Origin: Drosophila persimilis | Taxonomy: Eukaryota > Arthropoda > Insecta > Diptera > Drosophilidae | Direction of reading: 5' to 3' | DNA length: 64,000 nt | Assembly: GCF_003286085.1 (NCBI RefSeq) | Contig: NW_020825366.1 | Location: forward strand, 434,001 to 498,000 | In this document: positions 22,524 to 33,867 of the stretch, piece after piece | Layout: every line of letters begins with the position of its first letter | Numbering within the stretch: position 1 is the stretch's first letter | Notes under the pieces: model-generated | Told to the model about the DNA's origin: nothing | Seen by the model: the letters and a program-made list of their open reading frames with translations, nothing else | Databases searched by the model: none | Position numbers and translations under genes: made by a program

Positions 22524-24731
22524 TTAATAATTGCAAATCTTTAACCTATCCTTATGTACTTTCTGAGTTATGTTTTTATTATCGGAGATTATGACGTTAT
22601 CTCTTTCTCCGATACTTTCTACTCTATATGGTCCTATATATTTAAAATCTAGCTTATGTCCTGTTTCATTTTTCAATAAAACTTTATCTCCTACAGCTAA
22701 ATTTAAATCTTTTAACTTTAAGTCATATAGCTGTTTATTTTTAATTTTATGCTCCTCGAGCATAATCCTTGCTCGTTTATATGCTATTTCTAATCTATAT
22801 TTACTCTCTTTAGAGTAATCATCTATGTTATATAGAGGTGCTATTCTATCTATAGTATTAAATTGAACTGGTAAGTTTGAAGTCTTACCGAAAACTAACT
22901 CATATGGACAATAATCATGTGCCATAGAGGGGGTTGTATTAAAACAATATACGAAGTATTGCAGCCATACATCCCAATCTGATTTGTCAGCTGAGATGTA
23001 TGAGCGTATGAATTCGTTAAATGTTCTGTGGCTTCGCTCCACAGTTCCTACAGTCTGGTGATGATGTGCAGTAGAAGTTATGTTTTTGATGTTTAGATTT
23101 TTACATAAGTCTTCAATTATTGAATTTTTATATTCTGTTCCCATGTCCGTAATGAACGTCTTCATTGGACCGTACTTTAGAATAAAATCAAAATCAAAAA
23201 TAGCTTTAGCTACTGTATTTGCACTTTTGTTTCTAATGGGTATGGCGACAAGGTATTTTGTCAGGTCACATATTAAGGTGACTGCATATTCATTTCCTTG
23301 TTCTGATTTAGGAAGTGGACCGATCGTATCCACTATTACCCTATCAAAAGCCATGTATGGTGTTTCTGTAATAGTCAATGGAGTTATTGTGTGCTTGGTT
23401 ACTTTAGCTTTTTGGCATTTTGGACATTTTCGTATGTAATTGGTTATTTCTTTAGTCATACCTTTCCAAAAATAATGTCTTTTGACCTTGGCCAAGGTTT
23501 TTGTTATGCCTGTATGTCCTCCTTGTATGGGATCATCATGTAATGTAGACAGTATTGCTTCTTTTTCATTTTTAATTAGGGTCACCGGGTTGAGTAGCGC
23601 TACTCTTATTGTTCGTAATATTTTATTGCCCATATTTTTAAAATTATCTATTGAAATGTATTCAAAGATATTTTCCCACGGTGCCACTTTGAGTTGGCTG
23701 ATTTTTTGTTTACCGGCTTGCGTTTCAAGCCTTTGGAAAAACTGACCTAAGTCAAGGGTTCCATTAGTATACAAATCGCTAACATCATATCTTGCAGTAA
23801 TTTTTTTTCCATGTTTGAAAAAACATAAATTATTATTTACATGCAAGGTCACTACTTTACGTACTTCGTCATTGTTGATGACTTCATATACGTTGGGCTT
23901 TGAAGCTTTTGTTAGAGATTGCCTAGGCAATTCTATTTGTTCTTTTCCTGCGCAGGATTTCTGTCTACTCTGTTGCCTGGTAGTGACTTTCAGGACTTTA
24001 TTCGTATTTTGTATGTTTTTTAGGTCTGTGATGGTTATTCTTGATAACGCATCAGCTACATGATTATCTTTACCCTTTAGATACTCGACTGTAAAGTCGT
24101 ATTCTTCTAATTCGAGCCGCATGCGTGTGAGTTTTGAGCTAGGATTGACCATTGAAAATAGGTATGTTAGTGGTCTGTGATCCGTTTTTACTGTAAAGTG
24201 TTTACCATAGATATATGGTCGAAAATGGGTAATTGCCCAATGAATTGCTGCTAATTCCTGTTCTGTAGTACTTTTGTTACTTTCACCTTTTGTGAATGAA
24301 CGTGATGCATATGCTAATGGGAGTTGGAGTCCGTTATGGTTTTGAGTTAAAACCGCTCCACATGCTTGTTTACTAGCATCGGTGATTATGCAAAATTCTT
24401 TCTGAAAATCTGGGTACTGTAACAGAGTGGGTTCCATAAGTTTATCTTTTAAATATGGGAATGCATTTTGACATTCAGTTGACCACTCAAAGGGGACATT
24501 CTTTTTACATAATCTAGTTATGTGCCGGGAATAGTCGGCGAAGTTTTTAATAAAACGTCTATAATAATTGCAAAATGCAATAAATCGTCTAGCGCTGTCC
24601 GCATCATGTGGGACTGGATAGTTTTTGATGACGTCATATTTCTTGTCATCTGGCAAGATTCCTTTATCTGTGCATTTATGACCAAGAAAGGTCACTTCAT
24701 GCATAAAAAATGAACATTTTTGTGGATGTAA
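22524..24731 (-). pseudogene. pol: 412-like Pol, RT end, RNase H and integrase
   Basis: Continues the RT frame after the Helentron and is open to its stop: RT thumb (FLGHKCTDKG), connection, RNase H (ITDASKQACGAVL, TDHRPLTYLF), then integrase with the HHCC zinc finger (HTGITKTLAKVKRHYFW...CPKCQKAK) and a D-D-E core (VIVDTIGPL, ITDMGTEYKN), and a C-terminal LKDLNLAVGDKVLLK domain. This part has no stops. The break is the 1.1-kb insertion upstream. Confidence 0.92.
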
Positions 24732-25870
24732 TTATACCCGATACTCAAAATGAGTATTGGGGTATATTAGATTTGTGGTAAAAGTGGATGTGTGTAACGT
24801 CCAGAAGGAATCGTTTCCGACCCCATAAAGTATATATATTCTTGATCAGCATCAATAACCGAGTCGATTGAGCCATGTCTGTCTGTCCGTCTGTCCGTCC
24901 GTCCGTCTGTCCGTCTGTCCGTCCGTCCGTCTGTCCGTCTGTCCGTCCCCTTCAGCGCATAGTGCTCAAAGACTATAAGAGCTAGAGCAACGATGTTTTG
25001 GATCCAGACTTCTGTGATATGTCACTGCTACAAAAATATTTCAAAACTTTGCCCCGCCCACTTCCGCCCCCACAAAGTGCGAAAATCTGTGGCATCCACA
25101 ATTTCGAGGATACGAGAAAACAAAAAACGCAGAATCGTAGAAGATGACTATATCTTTTAGATTGCAGAATCTGAATTGGATCGTATTATTATTGTAGCCA
25201 GCATCACGAAAACAAATTAATTTTTTCTCGCCCTGTCTCTCTCTAACACACACGTAGCATAGGCGGCTTTGCTTAGAGTAAAACATTAGCGCCTAGATCT
25301 CAGAGACTATAAAAGCTAGAGCAACCAAATTTGGTATCCACACTCCTAATATATCAGACCGAGACGAGTTTGTTTCAAAATTTCGCCACACCCCCTTCCG
25401 CCACCGCAAAGGATGCAAATCTGGGGATATTCACAAATCTCAGAGACTATTAAAGCTAGAGTAACCAAATTTAGTATCCGCACTTCTGTTAGATCTCACT
25501 ATAAAACGTTTGTATCAAAATTTCGCCCCACCCCCTTCCGCCCACACAAAGGACGAAAATCTGTTGCATTCACAATATTGCAGATTCGAGAAAACTAAAA
25601 ACGCAGAATCATAGATAACGACCATATCTATCAGATTGCTGAATCTGGATCAGATCAGATCATTTTTATAGCCAAAAGGAACAAATCAATTTGCAGTGGC
25701 TACGCAGCGCCCGACGTCACGCTCAGACTGATTTTCTGTCTCTCTCGCACGCACTCTTTGTCGTGTCGCTTAATATTAGCGGCGTCTGCCGGAGGAGAGC
25801 CATACTGACTTAGTATCGGGTATAACTGTAGAGTTGCGGTGTCCGCAGCAACTCACAACGTTCCCCCTCG
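24732..25870 (+). mobile_element. INE-1-like: INE-1/DINE-1-like non-autonomous Helentron (in 412-like pol)
   Basis: Starts TATACCCGATACT, has a GTCC/GTCT microsatellite at ~24885-24947 and several ~150-bp internal near-repeats, and ends with a hairpin (CGGTGTCCGC core) and CCCCTCG. Inserted into a run of T in the 412-like RT; removing it restores the RT frame exactly. This is the most diverged of the six copies here. No coding capacity. Confidence 0.85.
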
Positions 25871-27097
25871 TTTTAGGTTGTGTTTCCTACATATCTCAAA
25901 AATATCTGTTAAGTTTTTAAGCATATGTTTTTCGGAACAACCCATGACTATTAGATCGTCCATATACAGGAAGGCTTGCGAAGCTTCAAGTCCAGAGAAT
26001 GCTATAGTCATCATTCTTTGAAATGAATTCGGCGCTATTTTTAAACCAAATGGTAGTCGCGTGAAGCGATATGAGCCATTGCTCGTTGAAAAAGACGTTA
26101 TATTTCGCGAACTTTCTTCTAGTTCGATTTGATGAAAACCTGACATTAAGTCAAGGCATGAGAAATACTTTGCTCTACCTAGTTGATCCAAAATGTCATC
26201 AATTCTAGGTAGTGGAAATTTGTCGGCCAGGAGTTTTTTGTTTATTTGACGATAGTCAACTACTAATCGCCATTTCTTTTGTTCTGAACCCGGAAGGGCT
26301 TTCTTTGGGACAAGTAGAAGTGGGCTGTTGTATTCTGATACGGATGGTTCGACAATATTGTCGTTGATTAATTTTCCTACTTGTTTTTTAATTTCCTCAA
26401 CTTGGCTATGCGGACTTCGATAGTTCTTTATATATAGGTTATATATGAGGTTCGTCATCCCTCAATCTCAATTTCTGTTTATAAAAATTATTTGTTGTGA
26501 TTGATTCGGTTTCAAGCCCGAATACGTCACTAAAATTGGTACATAGTTTAGTTAATTGCTTCTTGAATTGTACTGGGAAATGTTTGCTTAATTCAGCTAT
26601 GACAGTTTTTTCTCGGATTTTTTGAGTTGTTTGAATTACCTTGTAATTCGAAAGTGGTTCATATTGTATGTTATTTATATGTACTAATTGGTTGGTACTG
26701 GTTGTATTCAGCAATCGGACAAATGTATTATTTTTTGAAGTTATTGTATTTGCTACATAAATACCAGGTTGAATTTCCTGGTTTGGGATCAATATGGTTT
26801 CTATATCGGACGTTAATTCTATTTTTCTGACAACTTGTGATCTTGCTGGTAGAAGAATTGTATTGTTACCAGAACTGTATGTTATTGGAACATAAATTTT
26901 AATTTTTATATTATTTGGTCGTATTATTAACCAATCCTCTGCAGGTTTTAAGTCTATTAGGCAGTTTAATTCTTTTATGAAATCAATGCCTATTATTCCA
27001 TCACACGGAATTGCAAAATTTTGATTAACTAAATGGAAATTGTGTGGAATTATGTACTTATCCGTCTGTAGCTCTATTAGGGTAAGGCCTTGGGATG
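25871..27097 (-). pseudogene. pol: 412-like Pol: protease end and RT, one frameshift
   Basis: Resumes the protease frame at 27097, right after the Ulysses-like insertion, and is open to ~26440 through the protease-RT spacer. A one-base frameshift near 26440-26458 then moves to the RT frame, which is open to the Helentron at 25871. RT motifs: LLVPKKALPGSEQKKWRLV, LDLMSGFHQIEL, LPFGLKIAP and the YMDD active site at ~25950. The family match is 412/mdg1. Confidence 0.9.
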
Positions 27098-30000
27098 TGT
27101 AGCATACAACGTACAGGGTCGAGGAGCTGATGATAAGTAAACGGGAGTAGGAAGTACGCGCTGGCTTCGGCTTTTGTCTCTGGTCGGCGGGGTGTGGGCA
27201 TGGAGGAAATTTTACTACCCATTTATAGCTCTGGCAAATGGTCGAGATAAGAATTTATAAAAAAAATCGCGTACGAGTAGGGAAAGGATACTAGGAAACG
27301 GGATACAGGGGGGTCAAAGGGACAGATCAGCAGGTACACGTAAACGAAGAAGATCACCGGTCAGATCTTTGTCGGCTGCGGTATCGCCCATTGGCGAGAA
27401 CGCCCACCCTACCATGATCCTTCAGGGCCACCTATTAATCGTCAGGATCCCTCCAACAAAGACGGCGGTGGGTCACATCTCCGTCTTTCGAGGTTGCATG
27501 GTTCCGATATAATCTACTTAGCCACGGTTCATTTCCAAAACTACTTTATTTAAACAATCCATAATTCTTCATTTAAATTCCTATAAAACCTAACGCTAAT
27601 AGAACCTAGTCCCTAGTATAAGCCTGCTATTCGGTATCGTCTTACATTTATAGGGTTTTACTAGTATCAAGAGTATCATAGGGGCGAGGTAGGGTATAAG
27701 GTTCTTAAATCTATAAAAATGATTAGTAGTATGTATATATAGATGCAAGAAATAGGTTGCGTGTTCATCATAGGAACAAGGAAACGTCATATGTCATTAC
27801 GGTAACTTGGTCAGTGCCAAAACCAGACAAAAATCGGGTATATGGACAGTCGTTTAAAGGCATGAGTAATACGTGTATAAAACCGTGATCATGGTTGAAG
27901 ACCAACGAATAGTTACCGCACATTCATTCTTTTCAGATGGCTTACTTGTTTTTTTTTTCTTTCTTATAATCACTTACGAAACGATTAATAACTTTGACTC
28001 CCACGCAGAAAGATCTTTCGTTGTGTGTTGGATGAGGTGATTTGATGGGTGGATGAGTATGATGATGTGTGTGATTGTGATGAGTATCTGCATAGATGAT
28101 GAGATGAATGCGTGGCAACCAAAATCAAAAACTGTAAAAATAATCGGTATTAATACACTACTCATTTGTTCAAGTTCGACTTAGCCCATGGACAGGAATT
28201 CCCTTTTTGTTTATACCGTATTTAATTGGCTTTTGCACATTTTTGCCGTATAAAAAGAACATTGTTAAACAGAAAGCGGATAACAAAACAGGGTTTCGCA
28301 TATCGGGTCTAATTTCGAAAGAAAGATAGAAAATATAACTAAATCCGATGCGGGTTCGATGCTTCCCGGCTGGAGACCGAGTTCCTACTCGAGGTCTGAA
28401 GGTGGCACACGATTGTAACGGGCGCAGGTAACATCAGCTGCTTCCGATGCCAGGGGTCAATGACCGCGGTCCATCTGCGGCGTGAGGTTAGGTACACTCG
28501 CACACTGGATTGCTCGTGGGGGGGACTGGTTTATTTGAAGAGTCACTCAGCTCATCCCCATGGGTCGAACTTGTCCAGGCGAAGATTGCAGAGCACACCG
28601 ATCGGGTTTACTTGAGGAGCAAGTCCATGCCCTCGGCTACCGAACGGTGGTACGGGCACGTGGCCAAGAGGTCTCCGGGAATAACCAATCCGTATCTTCT
28701 AGACCAGCGTTTCAATACGTAGATACTAGTGGTGCTAATCCTACACGGAAAGAACAGAACATTTTTCAACGGGTCGCTGCAGCTGGGTGGATAATTACCT
28801 CAACAGAATTGCACCACTGTTTCGAAAAATGTTGATACACTGGGGGCGCTCGTTTCCAAATTGTCGAACGGCTGCCCCAGTATTGGCGATTTATAACTGG
28901 CGCGTCCACTCAAATTCAATGATCACTTTGAGCCGCACTTGGCACTTGCACTAGGCTTTGACTTTGGGCTTGACCTTGTTTAGAGAACTGGGTCAGCTCA
29001 AGCAGACTTCTTTTTTCACTGCCGGTCACTCTGACGGCCACGAGGTAAAAAAGACAGAGGCTGGGACTACTAGGTACAGCAACCCACGTTTTTTCCACAC
29101 CTTCTATGGTCTTTTTCTGTTATACAGAATCCAGCCACAGCAATGTTTAATGAAATATAGTGCAAAGCAGAAAAATTGCATATCTTAGTGTTGCCACTTG
29201 GTCGCAAAACAGCTGATACTCTATGTATGGTTAAAGCTCACAAGCTCTGCAACTCGAATTTTTTTTCTCTGCCTAGTTATACCCGATACTCAAAATGAGT
29301 ATTGTTATACCCGATACTCAAAATGAGTATTGGGGTATATTAGATTTGTGGTAAAAGTGGATGTGTGTAACGTCCAGAAGGAATCGTTTCCGACCCTATA
29401 AAGTATATATATTCTTGATCAGCATCAATAGCCGAGTCGATTGAGCCCTGTCTGTCTGTCCGTCCGTCCGTCTGTCCGTCTGTCCGTCTGTCCGTCCCCT
29501 TCAGCGCCTAATGCTCAAAGACTATAAGAGCTAGAGCAACGATGTTTTGGATCCAGACTTCTGTGATATGTCACTGCTCCAAAAATATTTCAAAACTTTG
29601 CCCCGCCCACTTCCGCCCCCACAAAGGGCGAAAATCTGTGGCATCCACAATTTCGACGATACGAGAAAACTAAAAACGCAGAATCGTAGAAGATGACTAT
29701 ATCTTCTAGAGTGCAAAATCTGAACCAGATCGTATAATTATTACAGCCAGAATCACGAAAACAATTTCACTCTTTCTCGCTCTGTCTCACTCTAACACAC
29801 AGGTTTCATGGTCGGTTTTGCCAATTGCAAAATATGAGTTCAAGGATCTCAGAACCTATAAAAGCCAGAGCAACCAAATTTGGTATCCACACTCCTGTGA
29901 TATCGGACCTTGACCGTTTCCTGTCCAAATTTCGCCACACCCCCTTCCGCCCCCGCAAAGGACGAAAATCTGAGGCAACCACAAATCTCAGAGACTATTA

Positions 30001-30489
30001 AGGCTAGAGTAACCAAATTTGGTGCACACACTCCTTTAAGATGTCACTATAAAACGTATATCTCAGAATTTCGCCCCACCCCCATCCGCCCCCACAAAGG
30101 ACGAAAATCTGTTGCATCCACAATATTGCAGATTTGAGAAAACTAAAAACGCAGAATCATAGATAATGACCATATCTATTAGATTGCTGAATCTGGATCA
30201 GATCAGACCATTTTTTTAGCCAAAAGGAACAAATCAATTTGCAGTGGCTACGCAGCGCCCGACGTCACGCTCAGACTGATTTTCTGTCTCTCTCGCACGC
30301 ACTCTTTGTCGTGTCGTTAAATATTAGCGGCGTCTGCCGGAGGAGAGCCATACTGACTTAGTATCGGGTATAACCGATTGCTGCGGTGTCCGCAGCAACT
30401 CACAACGTTCCCCCTCGTTTTAGGCTGTAATTTTGGGAGTTAGCCGTTCATAATTCAAATAAAAGGCACGACAAGCGTCGAATATTACA
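27098..30489 (-). repeat. Ulysses-like LTR 1 (outer 3' LTR) with Helentron inside
   Basis: LTR from TGTAATATTC to GCTACA on the element strand, 3392 bp including a 1140-bp Helentron. It has private differences from LTRs 2 and 3 and an extra ~160-bp segment at 28919-29078. The LTR has no supported ORFs. Confidence 0.9.
29278..30417 (+). mobile_element. INE-1-like: INE-1-like Helentron in Ulysses-like LTR 1
   Basis: Begins with a duplicated ~28-bp TTATACCCGATACTC... terminus and ends CCCCTCG before TTTTAGG. The empty site is visible in LTR 3 (around 47390). Same insertion as at 38345, hence shared by descent. Confidence 0.88.
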
Positions 30490-30499
30490 CCCCCCCGCT
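30490..30499 (-). other. Polypurine tract, Ulysses-like unit 1
   Basis: GCGGGGGGGTG-type tract next to the LTR on the element strand. Confidence 0.7.
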
Positions 30500-30562
30500 G
30501 AAATCACACTTTGGGGTCTTGCTAACCAAAGCGTGATCCACACTTGGAGTGCTTGATACGAT

Positions 30563-33500
30563 TTATTGTTTAATATCTTTTGCGTGATATTTACCTATAA
30601 AGCGACCCTGGAAATCTTCCAGCTCATAGTAGCTGTTCCCGAGTCTTTTCTTAATGCGGGCTTTCCGAAACGTAGGTGCCAGTTTCGCATTAAAGCCTTT
30701 CACAAAACTACTCTGATCAAAATTTCGTCTATAAACTTCTTGACCCACTTGAAAGTTTACTTCTCGGCTTCGAAGATTATAGATATTTTCGTTTCGAACA
30801 TGCTGCTGTTTCATTGCTTCTGCAGCGGTCTTGCGAATTAGCTCGAAGGAATCGTCGCGATCAAATACCACAGTTCGGTCCTCCAACATACTGAGGTTTC
30901 GTAGGAGTTGATAAGTGGAACCGCCAGTAATCATGTTTTGGCCAAAAGCAACACGATATGGGCTACTTTTGACGGCTGCATGCACACTGGACCGTAACGC
31001 ACAAGTAATGAAGCTAATCTGCTCATCCCAATTGGATTGATCGGGCTTAATGTACGCTTTGATAGCAGCGAGTACTGAGCGATTTACCCGCTCTGAGGCA
31101 TTGGTTTGGGGAGCGTAGGCGGCGGTGTACGAATGTCGAATTTGGTATTTCGCTAACAGATCATTAAACTTGTGTGACTTGAATTGAACACCGTTATCTG
31201 ACACTATCACTTCCGGGACTCCAAAGCAATGAAACAGGTCTTCCTCCATGAACCTAATTACGGCATCCGCCGTAAATTTCTTTACCACTTTTAGGAAAGG
31301 AAATTTAGAAAAATGATCGAGTACTACAAAAATGCCTATATTTCCAGATCGACTTCGGGGGTACGGACCTAGAAAATCGACGTAAAGTTTCTGAAATAGC
31401 CGAAAGGTCTCTCCTGCTTTGCCCATTGGAGGACGTAGAGGACGATTGGGGTGCTTACAACATTTGCACACTTCGCAATTGTTGATAAAAGCTTTTACAT
31501 CGCCCGCTAAATTTGGCCAATAATAGAAGCGTCGAACTCGTTCTAGCGTCTTATTGATCCCACTGTGAGAAGCTAAGGGATGTTCGTGGCCTTGTTTAAG
31601 CACTTCTGTCACCAGAGCTCTGGGAACCCACAGTTTCCAGCACATGTCGTCACTAATTTGCTCACCAGTGGCGTGTTCAGCTCGACGATACAGAAGGTTA
31701 TCCATTACTTTTACATCCGGTAAACGATCTGGATTAGCTTGAATTTTCGCAATGAGTTCCTGATAGTCAGTGGATTTAAACGCTTCCGATTGAAGGTCCA
31801 CTAGGCTATCAATGCCAATATACGATAAGTCTTCGGTATGCACTCGTGATAAGGCATCCGGAACGATGTTCTGACTACCCTTTCTATGAAAAATCTTAAA
31901 GGTGAAGCCTTGCAGTTTCAGTGCCCATCGAGCTAGTCTCGAGTTTAGGTCAGCCTGTGACATCAGCCATTTTAATGAGGCATGATCGGTAATAATGGAA
32001 AACTGATGCCCTTCTACATACGCTCTAAACTTCTTGACGCACATGACCGCGGCCAAACACTCTTTTTCGGTTACGGAATAATTACGTTGACATTGGTTCA
32101 ATTTGCGTGACATAAAAGCGATGGGTACCTCGTTGCCATCTTCATCTGATTGCATCAGGACACCACCCACTCCTGTGTGACTCGCATCACAATGGATTGA
32201 AAAAGGAATGGTAAAATCGGGACTGTGCAACACAGGAGCGTTACACATCTGTGATTTTAAGGAATCGAACGCGTTCTGTGCTTCATCGGTCCATTCAACT
32301 TTTCGCTTGCTCTTAAGTGTATCTGAGATTGGCGCTGCGATACCCGCATAATTTTTTATGAATTTGTGGTACCAACCAGTGAGACCTAAGAACCTGCGGA
32401 CTTGTTTCACGGATTGGGGGACCGGAAACTCTTGAATCGCTTGGACCTTCTCAACATCTGTCTGGATCGTTCCGTTGCCTATAATATGGCCTAGGTATTT
32501 GATCTCCTTTAGGCAAAATTTGGACTTCTCCACGTTTATGGTCAGACCAGCTTCGCGTAATCGGGCAGACAGGACATTGAGGACTTGAATATGCTGCTCA
32601 AAGGATTCAGAGATCACCAACAAATCGTCTAGATAAATAAATATCTCATTTCGTAGAGATGGCGGTATCACTTTATCCATCAACTTGGACATCGTTTGGG
32701 GTGCATTACACAACCCAAAGGGCATGACCGTGTACTGATACAACGGGCGCCCTGGGATGGTAAACGCCGTTTTTTCACGAGCGCTTACTTCCAGCGGAAT
32801 TTGCCAATAGGCATCCTTCAAATCGATGCTTGAAATGAACTCAGCTCGAGGAAGCCGACTGAGAATGCCATCGATCAATGGCATGGGATAAGCGTTCTTA
32901 ACAGTGACTTCGTTCAGTTTCCGACTGTCGATACATAATCGCACCTTTCCCGGTTTACGAACGAGGACCACGGGTGACGACCATGCGCTATCTGATTCTT
33001 CGATTACTCCAAGAGCTAACATTCGGTCTACCTCTACGTACATTAGCTTTTCAACGGCTGGAGACACAGCATAATGTCGTTGCTTTATTGCCTTTGCGCT
33101 GCCCACTTCAATATCGTGCGACAACCAGCCCGTTTTTCCCAGACCTTGCTTCGCAAAGGAGGGAAACAAGTTAACCGTCTCTGCTAACTGAGCTTGCTGA
33201 TGCTTCGACAAACACACATGTAACGTACTATCAAATGCTAAGCTTGACACCTCTGGACTGGATGATTTATTGGCTAGAAAAGCAGGTAACAAATTAAAAC
33301 GAGACCAAAAGTCTATGCCTAGATATAGGTCTTGCGCCAAGGATGGGACTACAAACAATTTCAAGACTTTCTTCTGGCCTTGAAAACCCACTTCGGTGGT
33401 GACCTTGCCAATTATTGGCTGGCTCTGCCCATCCGCCGTACGTACTGCTGCTCTCACAGGCTTGATCTGGTTCGGATTCTGAACCAGGTCGGCCGCAAAC

Positions 33501-33619
33501 TTCCCACCTATGCAACTTATGGATGCACCGGTGTCCATCAGTCCACTGAGCGTCCTTCCCAGTACGGTGACTTCCGCATAGGGTCGCCAGTCCTTAGACG
33601 TATTAACGACTGACGCCAT
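30563..33619 (-). CDS. pol: Ulysses-like Pol polyprotein, unit 1
   Basis: 1018 codons from ATG 33619, which overlaps the stop of the bridging ORF as TAATG. Domains: protease DTGAS at residues 29-33; RT ~180-360 with YLDD at ~329-332; RNase H ~440-560 (CDASHTGVGGVL, TDHASLKWL); integrase with H-H-C-C finger (HSGINKTLERVRRFYYW, CEVCKCCK) and D-D-E core (LYVDFLGPYP, VSDNGVQFKS); then a C-terminal LRSREVNFQVGQEV domain. No stop or frameshift. The frame extends 25 codons upstream of the ATG before a TGA, so a second frameshift is not excluded. Unit 2 differs by one visible residue (Q to K in the RT connection). Confidence 0.92.
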   Translation of the reverse strand: MASVVNTSKDWRPYAEVTVLGRTLSGLMDTGASISCIGGKFAADLVQNPNQIKPVRAAVRTADGQSQPIIGKVTTEVGFQGQKKVLKLFVVPSLAQDLYLGIDFWSRFNLLPAFLANKSSSPEVSSLAFDSTLHVCLSKHQQAQLAETVNLFPSFAKQGLGKTGWLSHDIEVGSAKAIKQRHYAVSPAVEKLMYVEVDRMLALGVIEESDSAWSSPVVLVRKPGKVRLCIDSRKLNEVTVKNAYPMPLIDGILSRLPRAEFISSIDLKDAYWQIPLEVSAREKTAFTIPGRPLYQYTVMPFGLCNAPQTMSKLMDKVIPPSLRNEIFIYLDDLLVISESFEQHIQVLNVLSARLREAGLTINVEKSKFCLKEIKYLGHIIGNGTIQTDVEKVQAIQEFPVPQSVKQVRRFLGLTGWYHKFIKNYAGIAAPISDTLKSKRKVEWTDEAQNAFDSLKSQMCNAPVLHSPDFTIPFSIHCDASHTGVGGVLMQSDEDGNEVPIAFMSRKLNQCQRNYSVTEKECLAAVMCVKKFRAYVEGHQFSIITDHASLKWLMSQADLNSRLARWALKLQGFTFKIFHRKGSQNIVPDALSRVHTEDLSYIGIDSLVDLQSEAFKSTDYQELIAKIQANPDRLPDVKVMDNLLYRRAEHATGEQISDDMCWKLWVPRALVTEVLKQGHEHPLASHSGINKTLERVRRFYYWPNLAGDVKAFINNCEVCKCCKHPNRPLRPPMGKAGETFRLFQKLYVDFLGPYPRSRSGNIGIFVVLDHFSKFPFLKVVKKFTADAVIRFMEEDLFHCFGVPEVIVSDNGVQFKSHKFNDLLAKYQIRHSYTAAYAPQTNASERVNRSVLAAIKAYIKPDQSNWDEQISFITCALRSSVHAAVKSSPYRVAFGQNMITGGSTYQLLRNLSMLEDRTVVFDRDDSFELIRKTAAEAMKQQHVRNENIYNLRSREVNFQVGQEVYRRNFDQSSFVKGFNAKLAPTFRKARIKKRLGNSYYELEDFQGRFIGKYHAKDIKQ

Positions 33620-33867
33620 TACGTTAGAGCGCTCGGTTTTGACAGTTTGCCGATATTGGAGCAATCGGATCGAGTCGGTAATTGAATTCGGTCCTCACTT
33701 GGGGGAAAAATACAAGTGGGTGAAGGAATATCTGGGACTTTTTTTAAGTCAGGGAATAATGGAACTGTCGAAACGTCCATTAAATGGTGTTCGTTGCTTT
33801 CGAACTGTTTGGTTTGCGTGCACCTGTCGATTGTGCACGGCTTGACGAGTTTTTTGGATCGTTGCAC
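33619..33867 (-). CDS. Bridging ORF between Gag and Pol, unit 1
   Basis: Open in the -1 frame relative to Gag from the slippery site to TAA 33621-33619. If the ribosome slips at 33855-33849, Gag gains ~75 residues that replace its last ~25. The segment is P/S-rich with no recognised domain. It has no good ATG before mid-ORF, so frameshifting is the more likely route of expression. Identical in unit 2 (42666-42914). Confidence 0.55.
   Translation of the reverse strand: MQRSKKLVKPCTIDRCTQTKQFESNEHHLMDVSTVPLFPDLKKVPDIPSPTCIFPPSEDRIQLPTRSDCSNIGKLSKPSALT

Noticed and set aside
24885..24950. GTCC/GTCT repeats as telomere-like or CRISPR-like array
   Set aside because: Internal microsatellite normally found in INE-1/DINE-1 elements.
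28510..28835. Short ORFs inside the Ulysses-like LTRs
   Set aside because: LTR sequence; no domain, and present only because the LTRs are long.
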